64,000 bases of DNA from Dokdonella sp. (GTDB lineage: Bacteria > Pseudomonadota > Gammaproteobacteria > Xanthomonadales > Rhodanobacteraceae), in the NCBI RefSeq assembly GCF_019634775.1, contig NZ_JAHCAS010000001.1:1240001-1304000 (forward strand), written 5' to 3'. Positions 44,142 through 52,395 of the stretch are shown here, one piece after another. The first letter of the stretch is position 1. Each line of letters starts with the position of its first letter. The notes beneath the pieces were generated by a model. It was given only the letters and a program-made list of their open reading frames with translations, was not told where the DNA came from and did not search any database. Position numbers and translations under genes: made by a program.

Positions 44142-44722
44142 CGATGCGTGCGAATGCGAACGAAGCGCGCCAGGAGGTTCGCCGTGAACACGAATCGGCG
44201 CTGCGCCGCGTGCGTGAACCGGCATCGAGCGAGGACATACAGCAGTTTCGTCATCTGCTTGAGCACCCGCAGGGCGAGGTTCGCCAGTCCGGCGATGATG
44301 CGCTGACCGCGCAGCATCCCAAAGCTGCGCTCGATGTGCGCAACGACTTGGTCTCGGCCGAGATGCTTGCCCTGTTGCACAGCCACCGTCTCGCGTTCGA
44401 GCCGTCGCCGCCGGTTGCACCCTCGTTGCCGCCGGCGGCACCGGGCCTCACCGACCTGATCGAGCGCCATGTGCGCCGCCTGCTGGTCAGCGACAGTACC
44501 GCGGCGCGAGGCGACGCGCGCGTCATGCTGCGCCTGTCCGACAGCCTGTTGCCCGGCACCGACCTCACCCTGACCCGCAGTGAGTCGGGTTGGGTATTGC
44601 GCGCTGAAGTCAATGACGCAGGTTCGCGTGAAGCGCTCGAACGCTGTTCGGACGAGCTGGTCGCGCGCTTCGCAAAGGGTGGTCTCGGAGCGATCAAGCT
44701 GGAGATGGGCGGGAGCGGATAG
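44138..44722 (+). CDS. sctP: SctP-like needle-length/substrate-switch protein
   Basis: 194 residues. A disordered N-terminus, a Pro-rich linker (SPPVAPSLPPAAPGLTD), and a C-terminal domain RVMLRLSDSLLPGTDLTLTR with SGWVLRAEVND that resembles the HpaP/HrpP/FliK-type switch domain. It is short compared with YscP (about 500 residues), nearer the HrpP/HpaP group. It is the last gene of the sctC-P run. Confidence 0.72.
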   Translation: MTMRANANEARQEVRREHESALRRVREPASSEDIQQFRHLLEHPQGEVRQSGDDALTAQHPKAALDVRNDLVSAEMLALLHSHRLAFEPSPPVAPSLPPAAPGLTDLIERHVRRLLVSDSTAARGDARVMLRLSDSLLPGTDLTLTRSESGWVLRAEVNDAGSREALERCSDELVARFAKGGLGAIKLEMGGSG

Positions 44723-44917
44723 CCGGCGTCGCGGGATGTCGGAGCGAAGCGTGGACGCAGCGCACCGCCGTTCGTGTCCATCACTTGATGCCGCATTGCC
44801 CGGCTTGGGTCCGTGCAGCCCGACCCGGTGATGGCATCCGCATCACGTGCAGGCGTGGCAGGCCGAAGCGATCCGCGAGCATGTGGCCGCGCCGGTCGAT
44901 CCCGGCGCAATGCCGGA

Positions 44918-44969
44918 CTGCGCCCACACAGGACGGTGATGCCGTTGTGGGATTGATCGGAACATCCCT
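44918..44969 (+). repeat. Dispersed hairpin repeat, copy 4
   Basis: CTGCGCCCACACAGGACGG followed by TGATGCCGTTGTGGG and the core GGGATTGATCGGAACATCCC. It lies between convergent sctP and the 44968 gene and overlaps the latter's stop codon by one to two bases. Confidence 0.8.
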
Positions 44970-46611
44970 AGAACAGCAACAACGCCAGTGCGGTGAGGCT
45001 GCCGGCGGATTGCGTGCCGGCGGCGACCCAGTGGGCGAGCGCGCTGCGGTTGATCCGCGGGTCGAGGCTTACGCCGTCGGCGCTGAGTTCGCGCAGGTTC
45101 GCCACGGCGCGCGCCGCGCCGTAGCCGAGCATGGCACTGGCCGCCAGCAGCAGGAACGATCCCCCCATGCCCGATGCACCGGTGGCGACGCCGGCGCCAG
45201 CGGCGGCACCGCCGAGCAGGGCGGCCATGCCGGCGAAGGCGGGTGCGACGACCTTGAACAACAGGTCGTGGGTCGACAGCTCGCCGTGGTTGGCCATCGA
45301 GACTTGATCGATCTGTTTGGACAGCGCCGGATCGAGTGCGCCGATGCCGGCGTGCTCCTGCGCGCGCGTGACGAGCTTGCCGTCGGCGCTGAACACATAG
45401 CTGCGGCCGAGGATGTCACGTATGGATTCGCGCCCGTCGATGCCCTGCTCGCGGAACAGCGCAGAACTCGCGACGCCGTGCGTTTCCTCACCGGCGATTC
45501 CGGCCTGAGGCGCGACCATCAGGGTCAGCACTGTGGCCGAAGGTGCCAGCGCCTGCACTGCGTTGCCGGCCTGACGTGAGTTGGCGCCGGCGTTGTGCGC
45601 GGTGGTTGCCTGCGCGCCATCGTTCGCGGCACCGCTCTGGCCACGCCCTGCGGCCGCATGCGCGGGATCGACATTTGCCATGCGCGCGCCATTCGCGGGA
45701 CCGACCGGTGATTCGGCGTTGCCGCTGCCGCGCACGATCGTTGTCGCGGGTGCTTGCACCGGCGGGTTCGCCGACACGGCAGCATGGCTTGCACTCATCG
45801 GGCTGGTTGCTGCGTGCGCGGTGGAAGCAGACGGGCGCGGCATGGCGCCCGGCATCGTAGTGCTGGCGCCGGCGGTGTGGTTGGATGGGACATGCGGCAC
45901 AGCGGTCGGTGTCGACGGGTGCTGCGAAGGCTTCGCCTCCTGGGTCGTCTGCACTGGAACCTGCGCCAGATGCGAGGCCGGCGCACCGAGCGGAATCGGC
46001 GTGGCGTGCACGAGCACGTTGCCGAGGCCGCCCTGCGGTGTGGCATTGAGCATCGCCAGCGGCGTGGCCAGCACACCACCCCTGCCGATCAGGCCATGGG
46101 CGGGGTTGCCGAGCCCCTGGCGGAGGCCGATGCCGAAACCGCTGTCCGGGCCTGGGCTGATCCAGCCGTTGCCGTGGCCGTTCCAGCCATGGCCCTGGCC
46201 GTTCCCGGGCATGTTCGAATAGCCGGTACCGGGTGTGTTGCCAGGACCGGTGCCGGGCATCGTGCCAGGTTTCTGTGCGGCGTCCGCGCCGCTGCCGGGT
46301 CCGGCCAGGCGCTGACCGGTACCTTCGCCGCCGGGTGATGGCACACCATGGCCAGGGTTGGTGCTGGTGCCGGCAGGTGTGGCGTTGCCTGGATTCGTGC
46401 CGTTGCCGGAATTGACCGGCGTGCCGCCAGGCGCGCCATGGGCTTGTTGCATGCCTTGCGCGCTGCCGCCGCGTGGCGACCAGTGCTGATGCTCGTCGAC
46501 CTCGACGAGTTCCGGGCCGTCAGCCAGCCCGTGCTGCGTATCGGAACCGTCTTCGGGCAACGATACGGTCGGTGGCTGGCCACCGGATGGCGAGATCGGG
46601 AACGTGCTCAT
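44968..46611 (-). CDS. Gly/Pro/Asn-rich protein with a hydrophobic C-terminal region; T3SS-linked, unknown
   Basis: 547 residues. N-terminal ~170: low-complexity Gly/Asn/Pro/Thr repeats (NPGNATPAGTSTNPGHG, PGTGPGNTPGTGYSNMPGN). Middle: Ala/Pro/Thr-rich. C-terminal ~170: two or three hydrophobic segments (KVVAPAFAGMAALLGGAAAG, GSFLLLAASAMLGYGAARAV, AGSLTALALLLF) separated by charged helices. Hydrophobic helices next to T3SS genes, with no signal peptide, fit a translocator-like export substrate; a toxin-like membrane protein is the alternative. No homology is claimed. It is transcribed away from the DUF1521 gene's direction of entry but on the same strand, 215 bp downstream of it. Confidence 0.6.
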   Translation of the reverse strand: MSTFPISPSGGQPPTVSLPEDGSDTQHGLADGPELVEVDEHQHWSPRGGSAQGMQQAHGAPGGTPVNSGNGTNPGNATPAGTSTNPGHGVPSPGGEGTGQRLAGPGSGADAAQKPGTMPGTGPGNTPGTGYSNMPGNGQGHGWNGHGNGWISPGPDSGFGIGLRQGLGNPAHGLIGRGGVLATPLAMLNATPQGGLGNVLVHATPIPLGAPASHLAQVPVQTTQEAKPSQHPSTPTAVPHVPSNHTAGASTTMPGAMPRPSASTAHAATSPMSASHAAVSANPPVQAPATTIVRGSGNAESPVGPANGARMANVDPAHAAAGRGQSGAANDGAQATTAHNAGANSRQAGNAVQALAPSATVLTLMVAPQAGIAGEETHGVASSALFREQGIDGRESIRDILGRSYVFSADGKLVTRAQEHAGIGALDPALSKQIDQVSMANHGELSTHDLLFKVVAPAFAGMAALLGGAAAGAGVATGASGMGGSFLLLAASAMLGYGAARAVANLRELSADGVSLDPRINRSALAHWVAAGTQSAGSLTALALLLF

Positions 46612-46705
46612 GGGCGCCTCTCGTCGACGTCATGGTTGTCCCCCTGCGATAGTTCGGACGTTAGCGTGCCTGCAAAGACGATCCAACTGGGGCTTGCCCT
46701 ATAGA

Positions 46706-46764
46706 GGCTCTGATCAATCCCACAACGGCGTCAAAGACGCCGTTGTGGGACAAGAACATCCCCG
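46706..46764 (-). repeat. Dispersed hairpin repeat, copy 5, with a perfect 14-bp stem
   Basis: CCCACAACGGCGTC (46719-46732), loop AAA, GACGCCGTTGTGGG (46736-46749), flanked by TGATCAATCC on one side and AGAACATCCC on the other. It lies between two same-strand genes and may terminate transcription of the DUF1521 gene. Confidence 0.8.
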
Positions 46765-46825
46765 TGTGCCGGAGAATGGCGGAGCGGGGCGCGAGCCCTG
46801 TGGGCCTGTCCCTCTCCCGCGCCGC

Positions 46826-48013
46826 TCAGACGATCTGTGACAGGAAGCGTCCATCGATGGCCTGCAGCCAGCCGCCCGGATTGAGGCGCAGCCAGGGGCC
46901 GCCCTCGGTGTTCTCGTAGATCGACACGCCGTCGTCGACGGCCGCATCGACGAAGCCGCCACCGATGCGGGTCTGGCTGATCTGGAGATCGCCGAGGCGG
47001 TTCTGGTCGAGGCCAGTGATGCGCATCGCCTGGTTGCCCTGGGTGATGGTCAGCGTGCTCGACAGAGTGGTGCCGTTGCCGCCGCGTTCGTACGGCGTGG
47101 TGTTGATGGTGATCTTGGTGCCATCGGCGAGGTTCAGCGTGGTCGTGCCGTAGAAGTCACCGACGTGCGAGCCATTGTGCTCGAAGTGAGGGTCGCCCCA
47201 GATGCGCGTGCGCTCACCGGTTTCCTTGTTGGTGACGATGAACTCGGAATTGCGTTCGTTGAGGTCGATCGTGTAGTTGCCGAGGTCGATGTGGGCACGG
47301 CCGTTCTCGCCACGCTCGACGGTCCACTCGCCCGGTGTGCCGCCACAGCCGCACCCCTGGGCTTGGGCGAGATAGTCGCGGATCGCGCGTGATTCGAGCA
47401 GGCTGATGCGGCCATCTGCAGCGGCGAAGCCGATCATCGACAGCAGCTTGGCGCGCTCGTTCGGGTTGAGCTTGGACAGGTCGGCCGCGTCGAGCGCGCG
47501 CGCGACTGCGTCGCCGCCGTAGGTCGATTTGGCGCAACCGTCGATCATGCCTTGCGCAGCGCCGAGGAACAGCGCGTCCTTGAAGCCTTGCACGACGCTG
47601 TCGACCAACGAGCCGAGCAGGCTGCCGAACAGTGGGTTGCCAGGGTAGTTGACCAGGCTGGCGGCGGTGAACGGCAGGAACGAACCCGAGCTGCGCAAAG
47701 AACCGAGATTGCCGCCGGTCAGCGTGTCGAGCAGCTGCCCGGTCGATTCGAAGCGATCGATCATCGCCGTGATCGCATCGGCGTCGGCATTGCTGATTGC
47801 TCCGTCGGCACCGAGCACGTCGAGCGTCGCCAGCAGGGTGTTTTTCTCCTGCGTCGACAGGTTGCGCATGTCGACCGCATCGAGCGCGGCACGGACGCGC
47901 ACGCTGCCGATGCTCGGATCGACGCCGGACAGCGAACGCCCGACTTCGCCGCGGAACTGGATGTTTTCGAGCACATTGCCGGAAAACATGTGGGGGTTGC
48001 CCTGGATGCTCAT
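46826..48013 (-). CDS. DUF1521 protein with a NopE1-type self-cleaving domain; probable T3SS substrate
   Basis: 395 residues from ATG 48013. N-terminal half: two EF-hand-like stretches (LDVLGADGAISNADADAI and IGFAAADGRISLLESRAI). C-terminal half from ~225: the metal-ion-inducible autocleavage (MIIA/DUF1521) domain with TGERTRIWGDPHFEHNG, then LADGTKITINTTPYERG, STLTITQGNQAMRITGLD and ENTEGGPWLRLNPGGW. In NopE1, a T3SS effector of Bradyrhizobium, calcium triggers cleavage between D and P of GDPH; that motif is residues 273-276 here. There is no signal peptide. Position next to the T3SS fits an exported, self-processing protein. Confidence 0.85.
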   Translation of the reverse strand: MSIQGNPHMFSGNVLENIQFRGEVGRSLSGVDPSIGSVRVRAALDAVDMRNLSTQEKNTLLATLDVLGADGAISNADADAITAMIDRFESTGQLLDTLTGGNLGSLRSSGSFLPFTAASLVNYPGNPLFGSLLGSLVDSVVQGFKDALFLGAAQGMIDGCAKSTYGGDAVARALDAADLSKLNPNERAKLLSMIGFAAADGRISLLESRAIRDYLAQAQGCGCGGTPGEWTVERGENGRAHIDLGNYTIDLNERNSEFIVTNKETGERTRIWGDPHFEHNGSHVGDFYGTTTLNLADGTKITINTTPYERGGNGTTLSSTLTITQGNQAMRITGLDQNRLGDLQISQTRIGGGFVDAAVDDGVSIYENTEGGPWLRLNPGGWLQAIDGRFLSQIV

Positions 48014-48251
48014 CGATCTCTCCTCCACGTTCGGGTATGACACGGGTCGGGCGGAGTTTGCGAACGCGTTCACGTGTGCGCCATAGGGATTGTCCCTGTC
48101 TCGGGTTAACCCGCATCCGTGGGCACGACCTCGGGAATACCCGAGCTGGGGAACGCCCCGATGGGCGCGTGGCCGGGGTGATGCTGCAATCGCCGCGTTG
48201 CATGCCTCCGAGTGCAGGCATGCGTTCCGGAATCCTGCGTGGAGGTGTGCG

Positions 48252-50060
48252 ATGTCCCAGGTTCAGTCCGTATCGAATGGCACCACCGCGCTGGCGGCGT
48301 CAGGCCCGCAGTTTGCCGGCTATACGGTCGAGCGCGGCGACACGCTGTCGTCGATCGCACGTGAGCATGGCGTCTCGTTGTCCGACCTGATCGCGGCGAA
48401 TCCACAGATCAACAACCCGAACGTCATCTACCCCGGCCAGCACGTCAACATCCCTGCGGGCTCGCGTGGCGCGGAGCCGGCGCCAACGGCGCCCGGGGGA
48501 AGCGCGCCGGGTGGTTCGTTCGACTACAGCCGCATCACCGGCGTGGCCGGCAATCCGAATGTGACGCCGCAGTTTCTTCGCGAGGTCGAGGCGATGGCCG
48601 CGCGCCTCGGCACGAAGCCGGAATACATCCTGGCGACCATGAGCTTCGAGACCGGCGGCACGTTCTCGCCGAGCATCAAGAACCCGACCAGCTCGGCGAC
48701 CGGACTGATCCAGTTCCTCGACAGCACCGCACGGGGCCTCGGTACGTCGACTGCCGAACTTGCGCGCATGTCACCGGTCGAGCAGCTCAAGTACGTCGAG
48801 AAGTACTTCGCGCCGTTCGCCGGTCGGCTCGGCACGCTCGAAGCGGTGTACACCGCCGTGCTCTCCGGTAGCCCCAAGCCGGACCCGAACACCACGCTGT
48901 TCAGTGCCGGCTCGAACGCCTACAACGCCAACCGGGGTCTCGATCTAAACGGCGATGGCCGCATCACGGCTGGCGAAGCGACCAGCAAGGTGCGGGCGCG
49001 CATCAGCGGCAGCCTCGACAACACGCCGGCACCGGCGCCGCAGCCGGGCAACGGTGGTGGCACCGGAGCACCAGCGCCGGCGGCGGGTGACTACACCGTC
49101 CATCGCGGTGACACGCTGTCGGGCATCGCACAGCGGCATGGTGTTTCGCTGTCCTCGCTGATCGCCGCGAACCCGCAGATTGCCAATCCGAACCTGATCT
49201 ACCCGGGCCAGCACATCCACCTGCCGGGAAGTGCCTCGTCGGCGCCGGCTTCGACGCACACCGTGCAGCGTGGCGACACGTTGTCCGGCATCGCGCAGCA
49301 ACATGGTGTTTCGCTGTCCTCGCTGATCGCGGCGAACCCGCAGATCACCAATCCGAACCTGATCCATCCGGGCCAGCAAATCCACCTGCCGGGAAGTGCC
49401 TCGTCGGCGCCGGCTTCGACGCACACCGTACAGCGTGGCGACACGTTGTCCGGCATCGCGCAGCAACATGGTGTTTCGCTGTCCTCGCTGATCGCGGCGA
49501 ACCCGCAGATTGCCAATCCGAACTTGATCCATCCGGGCCAGGAAGTACGCATTCCGGGCGGCGTCACGTCAGGTGGTGGACGTGTCGACGGACCTTCGCC
49601 GACTTCGCCGACCACACCGGTGTCGGGCAACAACCCGGCGCGCATCGCCGAGCGGTTTCTCGACCGCAATGCCTCGGAGCTCAAGCGCAGCGGCGACCTG
49701 CCGATGAACCCGAACGTGCCGAGCAATCTCTGTTGCGCGAACTTTGTCTCGGCCGTGCTCGAGAAAGCCGGGCTCATCAGCCACGGCCAGCGCAGCGACT
49801 CGGTCGCTCAGCTCAACACCAACCTGCGCAACGCCGGCTGGACACCGGTCAGCCTCGCCAACGCCAGACCGGGGGATGTCGTCATCATCCAGGGAGGTGG
49901 CATGTCGCACACCGAGATCGTCGCCAGCAACGATAACGGCAAGGTGACCTTCATCGGTTCGAACAATCGCAATGCCGACGGCACCCAGCGCATCACCTAC
50001 GACAACGGCCGCTGGTTCACCAGCACCTCGCACTATACGATCCTGACGCCGCCACGCTGA
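48252..50060 (+). CDS. LysM / lytic-transglycosylase-like / CHAP cell-wall hydrolase
   Basis: 602 residues without a Sec signal. LysM at 23-67; a transglycosylase-like domain at ~95-200 with YILATMSFETGGTFSPSIKN (Glu ~133) and SSATGLIQFLDS; an EF-hand-like loop DLNGDGRITAGE at ~231; three more LysM at ~280-326, 334-380 and 389-434, the last two nearly identical; and a CHAP/NlpC-like end with NLCCANFVSAVLEKAGLI (Cys ~494) and ISHTEIVAS-like GGMSHTEIVASND (His ~553). It binds and cuts peptidoglycan. Neighbour position suggests it opens the wall for the T3SS or is an export substrate itself; the missing signal peptide favours the latter. Confidence 0.85.
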   Translation: MSQVQSVSNGTTALAASGPQFAGYTVERGDTLSSIAREHGVSLSDLIAANPQINNPNVIYPGQHVNIPAGSRGAEPAPTAPGGSAPGGSFDYSRITGVAGNPNVTPQFLREVEAMAARLGTKPEYILATMSFETGGTFSPSIKNPTSSATGLIQFLDSTARGLGTSTAELARMSPVEQLKYVEKYFAPFAGRLGTLEAVYTAVLSGSPKPDPNTTLFSAGSNAYNANRGLDLNGDGRITAGEATSKVRARISGSLDNTPAPAPQPGNGGGTGAPAPAAGDYTVHRGDTLSGIAQRHGVSLSSLIAANPQIANPNLIYPGQHIHLPGSASSAPASTHTVQRGDTLSGIAQQHGVSLSSLIAANPQITNPNLIHPGQQIHLPGSASSAPASTHTVQRGDTLSGIAQQHGVSLSSLIAANPQIANPNLIHPGQEVRIPGGVTSGGGRVDGPSPTSPTTPVSGNNPARIAERFLDRNASELKRSGDLPMNPNVPSNLCCANFVSAVLEKAGLISHGQRSDSVAQLNTNLRNAGWTPVSLANARPGDVVIIQGGGMSHTEIVASNDNGKVTFIGSNNRNADGTQRITYDNGRWFTSTSHYTILTPPR

Positions 50061-50189
50061 CGTCAGGCGAGGTTCGCAGCTTGGTGGGCGTGGCGAAGTG
50101 CAGGCTGGTTGCCTGGGCGAGCCGCGCACGCCGCGCCGCGGGCCTTGCGGATGTCACCCCGTCATTGGGAATCAGGAGGTTGGGGCCGC

Positions 50190-50313
50190 CCTGTGCGGGC
50201 GCAGCCCGGTGTTGCGCCGGCTCGACAGACCGCCAGTCTGCCTTCGCCATCGCGCCTTGATCTGCGCCCGCACAGGACGGTGACGCCGTTGTGGGATTGA
50301 TCAGAACATCCCC
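50190..50313 (+). repeat. Dispersed hairpin repeat, copy 6 (long form)
   Basis: CCTGTGCGGGCGCAG and its exact inverse CTGCGCCCGCACAGG enclose ~55 bp, followed by ACGGTGACGCCGTTGTGGG and GGGATTGATCAGAACATCCC. It lies in the 354-bp gap 50061-50414 between convergent genes; nothing else is recognised in that gap. Confidence 0.85.
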
Positions 50314-50414
50314 GGTGGAACGGGCAGCATCCTCGAAGCATCGTTTCGTGGCGCATCGGCGCATGTGCGCGGCTTGTCCGCGCAGGGCAGGGCGACTGCA
50401 TCTGACGGGTGGAT

Positions 50415-50843
50415 TCAGAAGCCGAACAGGCTCGCCGGTGCACCGTACTTGCTCGGCCAGTTTTCCCAGGCGACGTCACTCGGACCGATGGCCTGCGTGA
50501 CGAGGGTCCAGGCGTCGCCGCGCAGACGCAGCAGGCCCGCATAGGCGTTCGACACGCCACCTGCGGCTGCGGCTTCCTCGAGCGGTGTGCCGAGGTAGCG
50601 ATACGCACGACCGTTGTCGTCGAGCAGCGCAGCGGTTACGAAGGCCCAGTCGCCGTTGCGCGTCACGGTGTCGATGTCGACGACGACGGCCTGACCGAGC
50701 TCGGCGCGCACACCGGAGACGACGACGGCGGCGAGGGCTTTGAATTCGGCGCTGTCGCCGGCCGGACGGTACTGTTGGGCTTGCGAAGGCATGTTCATGG
50801 AAACGAGTGCGAGTCCGATGAGCAACGAAGGAAGGGAATTCAT
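50415..50843 (-). CDS. Small exported protein
   Basis: 142 residues from ATG 50843: signal peptide LPSLLIGLALVSMNMPSQAQ, then a mature domain with VVVDIDTVTRNGDWAFVTAA and LLRLRGDAWTLVTQAIGPSD and the Trp-rich end AWENWPSKYGAP. The pattern of a strand ending in 'GDWAFVxA' and a later 'WxLVxxxxGpsDVaW' is common among small periplasmic proteins of this order, but I cannot name the family. Confidence 0.75.
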   Translation of the reverse strand: MNSLPSLLIGLALVSMNMPSQAQQYRPAGDSAEFKALAAVVVSGVRAELGQAVVVDIDTVTRNGDWAFVTAALLDDNGRAYRYLGTPLEEAAAAGGVSNAYAGLLRLRGDAWTLVTQAIGPSDVAWENWPSKYGAPASLFGF

Positions 50844-51011
50844 GCGGATTCTCCGCGTGGTGGCGACGCATGTGCATCGCGCCGCGGCAATCGATGGAAG
50901 CAAAACCGAGAGCCGATGTCGAGCCGGGTTCTCCCGGGGGAGGCGATGCCGGAGGGCGCATTGGGCCTGGCATCGTCGCGGCTGCAGCCGCGACCGGGGA
51001 GAACACAATCC

Positions 51012-51356
51012 TCAGCTGACGTCGCGCAGCTTCCAGTGTGGGCCGATGAGCAGGTCGAGGCGGTGCTTGACGATCGCATGCGGCAATGTGGTCGCAATCT
51101 GCAACTCGGCACGAAGTGCCGCCAGCGAGCCGGTAACCGTCGCTGCCGCATCGGTCGCTCCTCCCGCCGGATCGACGGCATCGGGATCGTCCTGCATGTC
51201 GCGCCAGCGCTCCCACAGCGTCGGTTCGCGCAAGGCCGCCTGCAACTGCGCCGCCAGCGTTTCCGGCGATTCGCCGTCGAAGGCAAGCGCCGGCTCGTCG
51301 CCGTGCGCGATCGGTAGATCGTCGATGGTGATGAAGAAGTGCTTGGCCATGGGCAT
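51012..51356 (-). CDS. Hypothetical cytoplasmic protein
   Basis: 114 residues from ATG 51356 (or ATG 51350, two residues shorter). It starts KHFFITIDDLPIAHGDEPAL and has TLAAQLQAALREPTLWERWR in the middle. The family is not recognised. It is 168 bp upstream of the small exported protein on the same strand, so they may be co-transcribed. Confidence 0.65.
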   Translation of the reverse strand: MPMAKHFFITIDDLPIAHGDEPALAFDGESPETLAAQLQAALREPTLWERWRDMQDDPDAVDPAGGATDAAATVTGSLAALRAELQIATTLPHAIVKHRLDLLIGPHWKLRDVS

Positions 51357-51483
51357 GGGTGGCTCCGGGTGGACAAAGCTCAAGTTTACCCGCGGCAGGC
51401 GCCAAAGCCGGTATCCCATGGAGCAGGGCAAGGCCTGACAAGGGAACCTCCAAGAACCACTCAATCCGTCATCCCGGCGGTTT

Positions 51484-51663
51484 GTTACAGCGACGCTGGC
51501 CACGCTGTCGGCGGTGCGCTGGGATCCGGCGATGCGGGCCCACTATCAGCAGCTGCGCGCCCGCGGAAAGGTTGCAAAGGTGGCGCTGGTGGCGTGCATG
51601 AGGAAGTTGCTGGCGATCATCAACGCGCGACGTCGGGACGAGCTGCGGATGGCGAATTGTTAG
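51484..51663 (+). pseudogene. IS110/IS1111-type transposase, 3' remnant
   Basis: 60 codons of C-terminal IS110-family sequence: RWDPAMRAHYQQLRARGKVA and KVALVACMRKLLAIINARRR (compare the family's 'GKPKKVALVACMRKLLTILN'). The stop TAG 51661-51663 lies within AATTGTTAG, which is the end of an attC on the other strand. IS1111-group elements are known to insert into attC sites; this fragment occupies the place where the BrnT/BrnA cassette should have its attC. The rest of the element is gone. Confidence 0.8.
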
Positions 51664-51929
51664 ACCGATGCATCGCGAAATGCACGCAACACTGCGTTGA
51701 TACGAGTCTGGTAGCCGGGGCCTTGGGTCTTGAACCACTCCAGTACGTCCTGATCTACGCGCAGCGAGATCGCGGACTTAGGTGGCTGAAGTTGGAGACC
51801 TCGACGAACGACGCCACGGACGATGTGCCGGACGTCAGCCTCCAGATGGTCGGGAGCCGGTATGCCTTTGGTAGATCGCAGGCGGGCGAAGTCAGTCTTG
51901 GACTTGGCTGAAGTAGATGCGCGCTTCAC
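51660..51929 (-). CDS. brnA: BrnA-type antitoxin
   Basis: 89 residues from GTG 51929 (GTG 51968 would add 13). The N-terminal KSKTDFARLRSTKG segment and the C-terminal ribbon-helix-helix SAISLRVDQDVLEWFKTQGP with GYQTRINAVLRAF are the BrnA pattern: the antitoxin binds BrnT and represses the operon. It overlaps the end of brnT. The stop TAA coincides with the start of a lost attC. Confidence 0.85.
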   Translation of the reverse strand: MKRASTSAKSKTDFARLRSTKGIPAPDHLEADVRHIVRGVVRRGLQLQPPKSAISLRVDQDVLEWFKTQGPGYQTRINAVLRAFRDASV

Positions 51930-52167
51930 GTTGGGTCGCTTTTCTGAACGAGATGATGCGGATTTCACGGGCAGTCTCCGTATGAGCCATTGAGACGGGA
52001 ATCCCAGCGAGCAGGCCGAGGGTGACAAAGCGCTGCTCCTGATCGGAAAAGCGGTCGTCCTCGAAGGTGAAGGTCAACCCGGCAAAGACGGTAGGTGCGT
52101 CAACGAAGTCCAGCCCATGCTGCTTCAGGTTGAGGGAGCGCTTACGCTCTGACCAGGTGAACTTCGT
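51892..52167 (-). CDS. brnT: BrnT-type toxin, start codon ACG instead of ATG
   Basis: 91 codons from 52167. KFTWSERKRSLNLKQHGLDF followed by DAPTVFAGLTFTFEDDRFSD and EIRIISFRKATQREARIYFS is the BrnT ribonuclease fold in full length. The codon before KFTW, where the family has Met, is ACG. In this frame no ATG, GTG or TTG occurs between the cassette boundary (TAG at 52222-52224 on the minus strand) and KFTW. Translation must start from a non-standard codon or the toxin is silenced. Confidence 0.78.
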   Translation of the reverse strand, partial: TKFTWSERKRSLNLKQHGLDFVDAPTVFAGLTFTFEDDRFSDQEQRFVTLGLLAGIPVSMAHTETAREIRIISFRKATQREARIYFSQVQD

Positions 52168-52220
52168 GGCCGTAGTGTATATACAGAACGCAACAACCGC
52201 AAGCGATGCTTGGGCAGCGG

Positions 52221-52276
52221 TCTAACACCTGAATTAAGCCGCGCCGCGAAGCGGGTTCGGCTTGAATGAATTGTTA
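52221..52276 (-). other. attC, right array, distal
   Basis: On the minus strand TAACAATTCATTCAAGCCGA ... GGCTTAATTCAGGTGTTAG, a short 56-bp site like that of left cassette 1. It ends the truncated gene at 52279-52395. Confidence 0.85.
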
Positions 52277-52278
52277 GG

Positions 52279-52395
52279 CGCGAACTGCCGCCGAAACTCG
52301 AAGATGATCACCGCATACACGAGCAGGAAAGCAATACGCCCCTCGATGAAGCTGGCGTCACGATGGCTTCCTTCCGTGATTGCCGGCCCTGCGCG
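52279..52395 (-). pseudogene. 3' remnant of a cassette gene
   Basis: A minus-strand frame without start codon ends RIAFLLVYAVIIFEFRRQFA and reads on into the attC. It looks like the last transmembrane helix and tail of a small membrane protein. The rest of the gene has been replaced by unrelated DNA. Confidence 0.5.

Noticed and set aside
27642..44722. Flagellar export locus
   Set aside because: A secretin (SctC), SctD, lipoprotein SctJ and rod-type SctI are present, and no flagellin, hook, or basal-body rod genes are seen. The FliO-like gene is the only flagellum-like feature.
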